A stretch of DNA of 64,000 nt, taken from assembly GCF_003201975.1 (NCBI RefSeq), contig NZ_QJJQ01000008.1, forward strand, positions 124,001 to 188,000. The letters run 5' to 3'. The stretch is from Pseudogracilibacillus auburnensis. Lineage in GTDB: Bacteria > Bacillota > Bacilli > Bacillales > Amphibacillaceae. A program made the position numbers and the translations under genes. Positions 1-8,217 of this stretch are shown here, one piece after another; the first letter of the stretch is position 1; each line of letters opens with the position of its first letter. The notes under the pieces are model-generated. The model was not told the origin of the DNA, made no database searches, and saw nothing but the letters and a program-made list of their open reading frames with translations.

Positions 1-19
1 GAATATCCATCAATCTTAA

Positions 20-1075
20 TTATAGAGCTTTCTTTCTTAAAATTAAAACTAAGAATGTTACTCCACCAACAATTTCGATAATAACGGATACTACGCCTTG
101 AGCATTAAATACATGATACATCACAAAGTATGCACCCGTTAGGATTAAAAATCCCGAAGCAAGAGCCATTGGGAAAATATATCTATGATCAAAAGTTGGT
201 ACTAAAATATAACTCAAAGTAGCAACTAAAAATCCAAAGAACGTAAGTGGTCCAATTAAAGCTGTTGAAATGGACATTAAAATTGAAACTAATACAAGGG
301 TATAAATAACATGAAATTTATGATTAACTCCTAAAGATGTAGCGATATCCTTACCAAGTGACATGACATTTAAATTTTTAGAATTAGCAAGCAGAAGAAT
401 GGCTGTAATTACTACAAGTGTAATTGCAATCGGAAAATATTCGGGATCTGCATTATTGACAGAACCGAATAATTTTGCCTGTAAAATATCAAATTCAGAC
501 GGCTCAAGAAGTTTCCTCATAAAGGTCGACAAAGATCTCAGCCCAGTCCCAATAATAATTCCAACTAAAAGCATAAGTTGTAAGTTTCCATACTTTCCAG
601 AAAGCAACCATCCATAAAGTATCAAACACATCAAGACCATAACAGCAACTTGAATTAAGAATGGACCAGTTCCAGTAAAACTTATAAATATGCCAGCACC
701 AAAGAAAAACATAGCACTAGTATGGATGGTCGAGTAAAGAGCTTCAAATCCTAAAAGCGAAGGAGTGATTACCCTATTATTCGTAACCGACTGGAAGGCA
801 ACAGTCGCTAAACTCTGACAAATCACAGCAATAATCATTGCAATAAGAGCAACCATTCTTCTTTTTACAACTGGAATAAAAGAAGGGGAGTCTATTGGAA
901 CTGGATTGTTATATACCATAAGCCCATATGAAGAGAGGAGCCCCAAAACAATCAATGTTATTAACAAAATCCAATAACGTCTTGCTTCTTTTTTAGAACG
1001 AAACACTCTAGCTGATCTTTTTTTACGATGAAGGCTAGAATAACTGTTGACAGTTTTTTTGTTAGTAGATTTCAA
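20..1075 (-). CDS. Ferric siderophore ABC transporter permease (FecCD family, second subunit, YclO-like)
   Basis: Inner-membrane permease that, with its partner permease, forms the channel for a ferric siderophore. A basic cytoplasmic tail of about 35 residues (RKKRSARVFRSKKEARRYW) precedes nine or ten hydrophobic segments. The FecCD coupling region shows as SLGVNHKFHVIYT, followed by a conserved GPLTFFGFLVATL segment. 351 aa is usual for the family. The start is a TTG just after the stop of the upstream permease gene, with GGAGG about 12 bases ahead, so the two are co-transcribed. The gene is third in a binding protein-permease-permease operon; the ATPase is encoded separately on the other strand. 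Only 19 bases follow the stop before the window edge. Family assignment is firm; the petrobactin-type (Ycl) substrate is inferred from subunit resemblance. Confidence 0.93.
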   Translation of the reverse strand: MKSTNKKTVNSYSSLHRKKRSARVFRSKKEARRYWILLITLIVLGLLSSYGLMVYNNPVPIDSPSFIPVVKRRMVALIAMIIAVICQSLATVAFQSVTNNRVITPSLLGFEALYSTIHTSAMFFFGAGIFISFTGTGPFLIQVAVMVLMCLILYGWLLSGKYGNLQLMLLVGIIIGTGLRSLSTFMRKLLEPSEFDILQAKLFGSVNNADPEYFPIAITLVVITAILLLANSKNLNVMSLGKDIATSLGVNHKFHVIYTLVLVSILMSISTALIGPLTFFGFLVATLSYILVPTFDHRYIFPMALASGFLILTGAYFVMYHVFNAQGVVSVIIEIVGGVTFLVLILRKKAL

Positions 1076-1078
1076 TTG

Positions 1079-2092
1079 TTATCCTAGCCTCCTTCTTCTC
1101 AATAAGATAACAATAAACACAACTGCTCCGACTGTTCCAAGGATCAACGAAACAGGCACTTCAAAAGGCATAATTACTGTTCGAGAGATGATATCTGAAG
1201 CAATTAAAGTGCCCATTCCTAATACACATACCCATGGCAAATTGCTCCTGAGATCATCCCCCCGAAACATGGAAACAATATTTGGTACAATTAAACCTAG
1301 AAAAGGTAAATTTCCAATGACAGCTGCAACAATTCCAACTGCAAAAGCAATAAGGCCTGTACCAATAAGAACGATTCGATTATAACTTACCCCAAGACTT
1401 GTCGTAACATCTTCGCCTAATCCAGCTAAAGTTAGCCGATCAGCATAGATAAAGATAAGAATAGATATGACAATAATTAACCATAAATATTCATATCTGC
1501 CAATTTGAATCGATGAAAAAGAACCAACAAACCAAGTTTCGACATTTTGCGACATTTGAAAAACGAGTCCAACAAAAGTGGAAATTGCAGAAATGACTGC
1601 TCCGAGCATGATTCCAATAATAGGGACTATTAAAGATGAACGCAGCTTAACTCTTCTAAGAAATAAAAAGAAAATCATAGTTCCTATAAATGAAAAAATG
1701 ATTGCACCAGTCATTCTTTGAACTAAAGTTGGGGCTGGAAATAGTATATAAACTAAAATCAGTCCCAAACCCGCCCACTCAATCGTTCCTGTTGTAGTAG
1801 GTTCGACTAAACGGTTTTGTGTAATAAGTTGCATGACGAGTCCTGACATAGCCATTGCAGCTCCAGTAAGCATGAGTGCAGCTGTTCTTGGAATTCGAGT
1901 GATAAAAAACATTTTCATTCCATCTTCTTGTCCCCAGATATCATAGACCCCAGTAAACAATGATATTACACCTAGAATAATAACAACTATAATAGCTAAT
2001 ACAAAAGGTTTCGTCCATATTTTTTGATGATTATAAAGGTGGGGCTGAGATTTCCCAGCCCCAAACATTCTTTGTATTGTATTTTTCGGCAC
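1079..2092 (-). CDS. Ferric siderophore ABC transporter permease (FecCD family, first subunit, YclN-like)
   Basis: Integral membrane half of a siderophore importer. About nine hydrophobic stretches are visible, with family signatures MLTGAAMAMSGLVMQ near residues 75-90, the coupling segment TTSLGVSYNRIVLIG and GNLPFLGLIVPNI toward the C-terminus. 337 aa is typical. The start is a GTG preceded by AAGGGAG; a short hairpin (GGGGCTG...CAGCCCC) lies inside the first codons, on the plus strand around 2041-2062. It follows the lipoprotein gene by 20 bases and precedes the second permease by 3, so the three form one operon, presumably iron-repressed through the Fur box at 3318-3336. Pairing with the neighbour makes a heterodimeric permease likely. 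Confidence 0.93.
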   Translation of the reverse strand: MPKNTIQRMFGAGKSQPHLYNHQKIWTKPFVLAIIVVIILGVISLFTGVYDIWGQEDGMKMFFITRIPRTAALMLTGAAMAMSGLVMQLITQNRLVEPTTTGTIEWAGLGLILVYILFPAPTLVQRMTGAIIFSFIGTMIFFLFLRRVKLRSSLIVPIIGIMLGAVISAISTFVGLVFQMSQNVETWFVGSFSSIQIGRYEYLWLIIVISILIFIYADRLTLAGLGEDVTTSLGVSYNRIVLIGTGLIAFAVGIVAAVIGNLPFLGLIVPNIVSMFRGDDLRSNLPWVCVLGMGTLIASDIISRTVIMPFEVPVSLILGTVGAVVFIVILLRRRRLG

Positions 2093-2112
2093 TATAGTAA
2101 TACTCCCTTACA

Positions 2113-3165
2113 TTACTTAGCTAGAGTATTTGCAATGTCTTCAAATATCTCTATAAAAGTTTGTATTGATTCATTTGTGTAAGTATCTGTTGGTGCATAA
2201 ACAATTTGACCTTCAGATACTGCAGTTGTATCTTGTAGTGCAGGTGAATTATCGATAACATCTTGAGCCGGAACTGCATCTTCTGTAGAAGATACTGCAG
2301 CATCACGGTCTAGCGCAAAAATCCAATCAGGATTACTTTGTGCAATAGCTTCAACTGAAATATCGTCACCTTGGTGGTCTGAAGATGCTTCATCAATTTC
2401 TAATGCTGGAGTCCATCCTAAAATTTCATACAATGGTCCCCAAACACGTCCAGAACCTGGTGCTGCAAAACCAATATCTCCACCAGATACGACAACACTC
2501 ATAACTGTATCTGTGCCATTATATGCATCCTTAGCATCTTCAATGGCTTGATCAAAATCAGCTACTAGTTGTTCAGCCTCTTCGTTTTTATCGAAGATTT
2601 TTCCTAAAGAAGTTGTAATATCAATAAATCCATTTACTAAGTTTTCTCCAGGTGTTTCTGCTTCTTCAGAAACATCAACATCCAGGTCAATAACAACCGC
2701 TTCTGGTACTAATTCTTTAATATCTTCATAATAGCCGGCAAATCTTTGGCCAACGATTACAAGTTCAGGATCTACTGTTGCGATAATTTCAAGGTTTGGT
2801 TCACGATGGTTTCCAATATCTTGAACTGAATCATCACTTACATATGGTGAATCTGCAGGCATTACAGCTTTTGGAGCAGCTGCAAGTTCAACTCCCCAAT
2901 CAGATAGGGTTTCAAAAGCTCTATTATCCAAAGCAACTACATTCTTTGGATTTACTGGAACAGTAACTGTTCCATGAGCATCCGTGATTTCAACTGTACC
3001 TGCTTCCTCTTCGGCAGAATCATTTGCTTGCTCATCTGTTTCTGCCATCTCGTTGGTATCGTTTGCCTGTCCTTCATTTCCATCATTGGAATTTGAACAA
3101 GCCACTAGTAATAAAGCTAAAATTGCTATAAAAACGGTTAATTTCAAAAACTTAAATTTCCCCAC
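2113..3165 (-). CDS. Siderophore-binding lipoprotein (periplasmic-binding-protein type III, YclQ/FatB-like)
   Basis: Extracellular lipid-anchored receptor that hands ferric siderophore to the two permeases downstream. The N-terminus is a lipoprotein signal with lipobox LVAC, the acylated Cys at residue 23, followed by an acidic, low-complexity linker of about 35 residues. The ligand domain starts near VEITDAHGTVTVPVNPKNVV and has the class III landmarks: DIGNHREPNLEIIATVDPELVI in the first lobe and SNPDWIFALDRDAA in the second. Length is 350 aa. GTG start, GAGGG about 10 bases ahead. It is the promoter-proximal gene of the minus-strand operon and sits beneath a Fur-box-like palindrome. The acidic linker is typical of lipoproteins in salt-tolerant Bacillaceae. 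Confidence 0.93.
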   Translation of the reverse strand: MGKFKFLKLTVFIAILALLLVACSNSNDGNEGQANDTNEMAETDEQANDSAEEEAGTVEITDAHGTVTVPVNPKNVVALDNRAFETLSDWGVELAAAPKAVMPADSPYVSDDSVQDIGNHREPNLEIIATVDPELVIVGQRFAGYYEDIKELVPEAVVIDLDVDVSEEAETPGENLVNGFIDITTSLGKIFDKNEEAEQLVADFDQAIEDAKDAYNGTDTVMSVVVSGGDIGFAAPGSGRVWGPLYEILGWTPALEIDEASSDHQGDDISVEAIAQSNPDWIFALDRDAAVSSTEDAVPAQDVIDNSPALQDTTAVSEGQIVYAPTDTYTNESIQTFIEIFEDIANTLAK

Positions 3166-3317
3166 TTTATGATATCCCTCACTTTAATATTATATCTAAA
3201 TTTTTTAAAAACAAGTAGATTATTGAATTGAATTAATATCTATGTTTTTTCATGTGCGATTTAAATAAAATGTATCTCTTAATTTTACTATAGTGCACGT
3301 CTACAATACAATGAAAT

Positions 3318-3336
3318 GATATTGATTCTCAATATC
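3318..3336 (-). promoter_or_regulatory. Fur box controlling the siderophore uptake operon
   Basis: GATATTGATTCTCAATATC is a close match to the 19-bp Fur consensus and lies in a perfect dyad (TGATATTGA, three bases, TCAATATCA; 3317-3337). It is about 150 bases upstream of the binding-lipoprotein start on the minus strand, so iron repression of that operon is the natural reading. The promoter hexamers themselves are not clear. Confidence 0.75.
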
Positions 3337-3452
3337 AATAACTCTGAAATTAAGTATAGCAAATCTTAAATTGTTGTCAACTATTTATCTGAGGACTCAA
3401 ATTTTTAAATATATAACGGTAATCAAAGATTATTTTAACTCATCCTTTATAG

Positions 3453-3705
3453 AGGATGTTCAAAAAGTCCAACAAAAATGATGCATCGAATTTCTGCGTT
3501 GGCTGCTAAGAAAGGATAAATCCTTTCTTGACTCGCATAAGTGCAACTAGGACATTTGCAGTAAAGGCGTAGCGAAAGCCAAGTTTTCTAAGCTTGCTTT
3601 TTTAGGTACCCACGTATGTAAAAGCATACGCTTCGTTCCCGGGAGCTACGCCGCCTTGAACTACCCGATCCTTTTTATCGACCTTTTTGAACCCGCACTT
3701 ATACA
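3453..3705. repeat. Intergenic repeat, GTTCAAAAAG-terminated family, copy 1
   Basis: About 250 bp starting GATGTTCAAAAAGTCCAACAA and ending CGACCTTTTTGAACCCGCACTT, so the ends are inverted (GTTCAAAAAG / CTTTTTGAAC). The left 90 bp match the copy at 27785-28050 almost base for base (TCCAACAAAAATGA, GAATTTCTGCGTTGGC, AAGAAAGGATAAATCCTTTC); the middle differs. No open frame of note. It is a MITE-like, non-coding repeat sitting between the two divergent iron-uptake units. Confidence 0.75.
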
Positions 3706-3925
3706 ATTAATCTTGCCAGAAAAATGTTCATCCTCGATTTTTCACTTTTCACATTCTCAATTAGAAATCTTTTATGGTTTTTAAATATGATGATTACGGC
3801 GTTGCGCCTGTTGAATTCAACCTATTTCGGACTTCTATGGATATAATTGTATAATTAGTGAATATTTCTTTACGTTTATTGAACAACAATTGATTTTAAA
3901 ATTTACATCATCTATAATATATAGT

Positions 3926-3944
3926 GATAATGATTATCATTATT
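3926..3944 (+). promoter_or_regulatory. Near-perfect Fur box ahead of the siderophore ATPase gene
   Basis: GATAATGATTATCATTATT differs from the classical Fur consensus only at its last base. It lies about 165 bases upstream of the ATPase start. Together with the second box at 3318-3336 it shows that the divergently transcribed ATPase and the binding protein/permease operon answer to the same iron signal. Confidence 0.85.
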
Positions 3945-4108
3945 GATATTATCATAACAGAAAAACAATGAACAGATATTTAGTTTTTATTTGCTCTAAT
4001 CGAGTAAAATGATAAGTTGCTTTTTATATAATACATATCGACTATTTCCTAAAAAGGCAACGATTATTGTATCATTTTTTGAATACTAAAAAAAAGTAGG
4101 GTTGCGAG

Positions 4109-4873
4109 ATGGTTGAAATTAAGGGGTTAACAAAGAAATTTGGGAATAAATCGATCATAAAAGATGTATCGGTTAAAATTAAGCCTAATAAAATTACGTC
4201 GTTTATCGGACCAAATGGTGCGGGAAAATCAACGTTACTTTCCATGGTGAGCCGACTGCTTGATGCAGATACAGGGGAAGTATTACTAGATAAAAACAAT
4301 ATAAAAAATATGAAATCGAATGAGTTCGCTAAGCGTGTTGCAATCTTAAAACAATCAAACTATTTAAATGTGAAACTAACAATTCGCCAATTAGTCTCTT
4401 TTGGTCGATATCCTTATTCGAAAGGTCGTCTTAATGAAAAGGATCTTAAGCTAATCGACCAAGCTATTGAATATTTGAACTTAATAGACATCCAACACAA
4501 ATTTTTAGATGAGCTGTCCGGTGGTCAAAGGCAGCGTGCTTTCATTGCCATGGTTATCGCACAAGACACAGAATATATTTTACTAGATGAGCCATTGAAT
4601 AATTTGGATATGAAGCATTCTGTACAAATCATGAAAATTTTACGAAAGCTAGTCGATGAGTTAGGTAAAACGGTTATCGTCGTTTTACACGACATTAACT
4701 TTGCATCGGTCTATTCTGATCGAATCGTCGCTTTAAAAGATGGACGTGTAGTAAAAGATGGCCCTACCCATGAAATTATTAATTCTGATTCATTAAATGA
4801 AGTCTATGATATGCATATTCCAGTTCATATGCAAGATGGTTGTCGCTTTTGCGTATACTTTAACTCTCATTAA
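4109..4873 (+). CDS. Siderophore ABC transporter ATP-binding protein (YclP-like)
   Basis: Cytoplasmic ATPase driving siderophore import. Walker A GPNGAGKST is at residues 34-42, the signature is LSGGQRQRAF, Walker B is YILLDEP, and the switch histidine lies in VVLHD. 254 aa is normal for FepC/YclP proteins. The N-terminus closely resembles YclP of Bacillus subtilis as I recall it. The gene is divergent from the permease operon and separated from it by 940 bases that hold two Fur boxes and a repeat element. That split is unusual, since these four genes are normally contiguous; insertion or rearrangement between them is one explanation. The start ATG has TAGGG about 8 bases ahead. Confidence 0.92.
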   Translation: MVEIKGLTKKFGNKSIIKDVSVKIKPNKITSFIGPNGAGKSTLLSMVSRLLDADTGEVLLDKNNIKNMKSNEFAKRVAILKQSNYLNVKLTIRQLVSFGRYPYSKGRLNEKDLKLIDQAIEYLNLIDIQHKFLDELSGGQRQRAFIAMVIAQDTEYILLDEPLNNLDMKHSVQIMKILRKLVDELGKTVIVVLHDINFASVYSDRIVALKDGRVVKDGPTHEIINSDSLNEVYDMHIPVHMQDGCRFCVYFNSH

Positions 4874-4983
4874 GAAAAGTTTATGATGATGAAGAACATC
4901 CCGCCGTTATAGAGGTAACGCAATGACTACTGAAGCAAAAAATAGTTGAAGTTTTAAATGAATTAAAAACTAGGAATTGCACC

Positions 4984-5012
4984 CCAAAAGATAAAACTCT
5001 TTTGGTTTTTTT
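4984..5012 (+). terminator. Rho-independent terminator after the siderophore ATPase gene
   Basis: CCAAAAG / CTTTTGG stem with an eight-base loop, followed by a run of seven T. It is 110 bases beyond the ATPase stop. Confidence 0.7.
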
Positions 5013-5169
5013 ATGGTAAAGTGTAGTGAAATGAATAATAAAAATGCTAATTTAAATACGTTGGTTCATTGTAAGAATCAAATGCAACAGTTAAATAAAT
5101 AGAAAGTCATTGTGAAACTACGTATTGTTAAGGTTGACCAAAACACAAAACATACGAAGGGAATTCACG

Positions 5170-5244
5170 ATGACTAAGACTGATTCTAACAAAAAGAGAA
5201 ATCGCGAGGAGAGTGGGACGCAATGTCAGTACGATTTCCCGTGA
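5170..5244 (+). CDS. Possible 24-residue small basic ORF
   Basis: ATG preceded by GAAGGGA at good spacing, encoding MTKTDSNKKRNREESGTQCQ and four more residues before a TGA. The lysine/arginine/asparagine-rich start resembles small Bacillus spore or cytosolic proteins, but the tail does not, and repeat-derived sequence begins about 50 bases downstream. It may be the stump of a longer small gene cut by the repeat, or chance. I do not recognise a family. Confidence 0.25.
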   Translation: MTKTDSNKKRNREESGTQCQYDFP

Positions 5245-5291
5245 AAAGAAACGTGGTACCGTACTGTAAATTGATACCTTTTGAAAGCCCT

Positions 5292-5400
5292 ATAAGTGCG
5301 TGTTCAAAAAGGCCGATAAAAAGGACTAAGAAGTTCCACTGGCTAAAAACGCCACGTCCTGGGACTCCGCTAAATGCTCATTCCACTGTAATGAAAGCAT
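5292..5400. repeat. Partial GTTCAAAAAG-family repeat, copy 2 (inverted)
   Basis: GTGCGTGTTCAAAAAGGCCGATAAAAAG is the reverse complement of the right end of the copy at 27785-28050. It is followed by AGTTCCACTGGCTAAAA and CACGTCCTGGGACTCCGCT, also shared with that copy. The left end is missing. A 65-codon frame crossing this region (5223-5420) is a product of the repeat, not a gene. Confidence 0.65.
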
Positions 5401-5482
5401 GGGAATTTACTTTTTCATAAAACAAAAACAACTAACAGGCTGGCAGTTAGCTTTTGTTAGTTGTTACATCAATGTTTTCTTA

Positions 5483-6196
5483 TTACGATTCGCAATCATT
5501 TCCAATACAATATGAACTTTTACACGTTTTACCTTTCTCAGCTCTTGTTAAAATAGCATCTTTTTCTTCTTGCCACAATTGATCTAGCACATTTAAAAAT
5601 ACATCTGTTGGTTGTGCACCTGATATGGCATATTTTTCATTAAAGATAAAAAAAGGAACCCCATTTACACCAATCTCACGAGCAAGATCAATATCATGAT
5701 CAACTGCTTTTGCATAACAATTTAATGACAAAAGTTCATCTACTTCATCTTCATCAAATCCTAATTCTTTTGCTAGTGCTAACAATACATCCTTGTTTCC
5801 AATATTTCGATTAAGGGTAAAATATTGGTAAAACAATAGATTAACCAAGTCTAATTCTTTTTGACATTTTTCAGCATATTTTACTAAGCGATGCGCATGA
5901 AACGTATTCGTATGTTCCAAATTGTCAAAATGAAATGTTAAGCCAACTTGTTCTGCCTGCTCACAAATTTGACCTGTCATTTCTCTTGTCTTTCCACTCG
6001 ATAGTTTGTATTTTTCCATTAACATTGAATATACTGTTTCTCGATTTTCACTTTTCGCATTTGGATCAAGTTGATAACTTTTGTATTCGATGTTTACATA
6101 CTGTTTTTTGTCAAACTGCTCTAATGCCAAATCAAGTTTACGTTTTCCTATGTAGCAAAAAGGACAAGTAAAATCTGACCATATTTCAATTTTCAC
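5483..6196 (-). CDS. DsbA-family oxidoreductase (FrnE-like)
   Basis: Thioredoxin-fold protein of the FrnE/DsbA group, likely a cytoplasmic disulfide or 2-hydroxychromene-2-carboxylate isomerase-like oxidoreductase. The catalytic CPFC motif occurs near residue 13 (DFTCPFCYIGKRKLD), and the cis-proline loop is GVNGVPFFIFN, with ISGAQPTDVF after it as in FrnE. There is no signal peptide. The helical insert between them is normal for the group. The GTG at 6196 is preferred over an upstream TTG because GAGGTG then sits 8 bases away. The C-terminal tail has a further cysteine cluster (CKSSYC, then C). Monocistronic, flanked by repeats on both sides; physiological substrate unknown. Confidence 0.85.
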   Translation of the reverse strand: MKIEIWSDFTCPFCYIGKRKLDLALEQFDKKQYVNIEYKSYQLDPNAKSENRETVYSMLMEKYKLSSGKTREMTGQICEQAEQVGLTFHFDNLEHTNTFHAHRLVKYAEKCQKELDLVNLLFYQYFTLNRNIGNKDVLLALAKELGFDEDEVDELLSLNCYAKAVDHDIDLAREIGVNGVPFFIFNEKYAISGAQPTDVFLNVLDQLWQEEKDAILTRAEKGKTCKSSYCIGNDCES

Positions 6197-6379
6197 TTTC
6201 AATACACCTCGTTCTTATGCGTATTTTAACACAATTTAAACTTGTCCATATAGTATTCTGCTTTTATTTTAGTGACAATTTTCTCCAATCGTTTTTTAAT
6301 CTCTTTAATGAAATGAGGGCTTGATTTCTAACTCACTATCATCATTCTGGATTAATCCGAACAATATATACGTATTAAA

Positions 6380-6620
6380 ACCGTTGTTTACCGCTACAGG
6401 CGAACTTTCCAAAGGTCTGCCCAAGCCTTCTCGCTCCCCTTTGCTCGCTGTAGAGTTTCCGACGAACAGGATGTGCTAATGCAAATGTTTTCGGGCGGAA
6501 CGAGCGAAAGCGCAATCCAGGACGTGGCCACTTAATCTACTATGCTATTCTCGTAGGAGTCATCGCCTTCCGCTGCAAGCAACTTTTATAGCGTTTTCAT
6601 TCGCAAAAAATGGAATATAA
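6380..6620. repeat. GC-rich intergenic repeat module
   Basis: The stretch 6203-6806 has no gene. Its middle is far richer in GC than the flanks and carries words shared with the other GC-rich repeats in the window, such as GGACGTGG, GGAACGAGCGAAAGCGCA and CGTAGGAGTC. Bases 6203-6380 and 6620-6806 are AT-rich and show nothing clear. No inverted ends could be fixed. Confidence 0.45.
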
Positions 6621-6806
6621 AGTAAAACTATCGTTCGGATATATCACCCATTATGCAATGGATGAATTGACTCTTCTTTGAACCTTTTATGGAGTAGATG
6701 CGACGAATCGTAGTGAATTAGGAAAATTGTGGTGTTCATGGTTCTTAACTAAAGGTCAATTCCAAATGTAATTGCATTCATAAAAAAACCAAAGCAGATT
6801 ATTGCT

Positions 6807-7862
6807 TTAGTTTTCGTTTTCTAACAATGACTTTCCATTAATCTGTACACGTTTCGTATTTTTAAGCGCTTCGATAGTAGGAACACCTATTCCGAACATC
6901 GTCATTTTAAGTTCAAATTCGATCTGATTCATTATTTCAATTACAGATTCAACCGATTCAGTTGCAGCTTGTAGTAAGGTACGTGCATATCCAATGACAT
7001 CAGCTCCAATCGTTATTGCTTTTGCAGCATCAAGACCAGTCTTCATCCCACCACTAGCAACGATCGGTGCAGTTGGTAACTTACTTCTAACAGATACAAT
7101 ACAATCTTTCGTTGGAATCCCCCAGCTATTAAATGCTTCAGCCGCCGCTTTACGGAGTGGATCTTTTGAACGAAGTTTCTCTACCTGACTCCATGAAGTC
7201 CCCCCAGCTCCAGCAACATCGATATATGATATACCAGCCCGATACAACTTTTCGGCCACAATTCCATCAATGCCAAAGCCAACTTCTTTCACGCCTACTG
7301 GTACAGCAAGCTTTTCACACACTTTTTCAATCTTTGGAAGTAAACTTTCAAAGTTTAAATCCCCACCATCTTGAACAACTTCTTGTAAACTATTTAAGTG
7401 GAGGACGAGTGAGTCTGCTTCTGTCATTTCGACAATCCGTTCACATTCTTCTACGCCGTATCCATAATTTAGTTGTACTGCACCTAGGTTAGCAATTAAG
7501 GGAACAGTTTGAGCATGTTTTCGGATTAAAAACGATTCCTCATGAGCTCTACTTTCAAGGAGTGCCCGAGTTGATCCAAGCCCAATTGCCCAACCTTTTT
7601 CCTCACTTGCAATGGCTAAGTTAATATTTATTTTTGAAGCAAGCTCTGACCCACCAGTCATGGAACTTACTAAAAAAGGTGCTTTTAATTGTTTTTTTAG
7701 AAAGTCCGTCTGGAGATCAATATCATTAAAATTTATTTCTGGAAGAGCATTATGGATAAAAGAAATCCCTTCCAAGCCTGTTGTCTTATTTACACCTTCC
7801 ACATTATCTGTTAAGCACAAGCGAATATGTTCGGTTTTTCTTATATTAATGTCTGTTTCCAC
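6807..7862 (-). CDS. fni: Type 2 isopentenyl-diphosphate delta-isomerase
   Basis: FMN- and NAD(P)H-dependent interconversion of isopentenyl and dimethylallyl diphosphate, supplying isoprenoid precursors in the cytosol. Family landmarks are FLVSSMTGG near residue 62, GLGSTRALLE, SLVLHLNSLQE, the FMN-binding VGVKEVGFGI and DVAGAGGTSW, and VASGGMKTGLDAAKAI in the C-terminal half of the TIM barrel. 351 aa matches Fni of Bacillus subtilis (about 349). GTG start with GAGGGTG 8 bases ahead. It stands alone, with repeat DNA downstream and a 355-base gap upstream shared with the divergent chemoreceptor gene. Confidence 0.95.
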   Translation of the reverse strand: METDINIRKTEHIRLCLTDNVEGVNKTTGLEGISFIHNALPEINFNDIDLQTDFLKKQLKAPFLVSSMTGGSELASKININLAIASEEKGWAIGLGSTRALLESRAHEESFLIRKHAQTVPLIANLGAVQLNYGYGVEECERIVEMTEADSLVLHLNSLQEVVQDGGDLNFESLLPKIEKVCEKLAVPVGVKEVGFGIDGIVAEKLYRAGISYIDVAGAGGTSWSQVEKLRSKDPLRKAAAEAFNSWGIPTKDCIVSVRSKLPTAPIVASGGMKTGLDAAKAITIGADVIGYARTLLQAATESVESVIEIMNQIEFELKMTMFGIGVPTIEALKNTKRVQINGKSLLENEN

Positions 7863-8217
7863 TTACAGCACACCCTCAAATGAATAATATTTATGTCGTT
7901 ACAATTTCCTTCTATATAATAGTGTACTTTTTTCATTAATATAATGAAAGGAAAGTGATTTGATGAAACATCATGCATAAGTGATCTTTATGAATGAAAT
8001 AAGTATAAAGACCCATTTTATTTACACTCCCATAAATACACGCCGAAAACATAGTTATATTTACTCATTTATGAGAAGTAATTCATTAATGTTCTTTCTA
8101 TTTTAGTTAATTTAGACTATAATATGAGGTGTTGAAACTTTAATCTACCCATCTTTTTGACTATCATATTCTCTACATCGTGTAGCTTTTTATGCAGTAA
8201 AATAAGGAGGAATATAC
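7863..8217. other. Intergenic region between divergent fni and chemoreceptor genes
   Basis: AT-rich, no gene. A TATAAT at 8118-8123 could be a -10 element for the chemoreceptor but lacks a good -35. I looked for a sigma-D motility promoter (TAAA...GCCGATAT) and found GCCGAAAA at 8042 without a properly spaced partner. Confidence 0.5.

Noticed and set aside
5223-5420. 65-codon plus-strand ORF
   Set aside because: It spans the partial GTTCAAAAAG repeat and has no ribosome binding site or conserved pattern.
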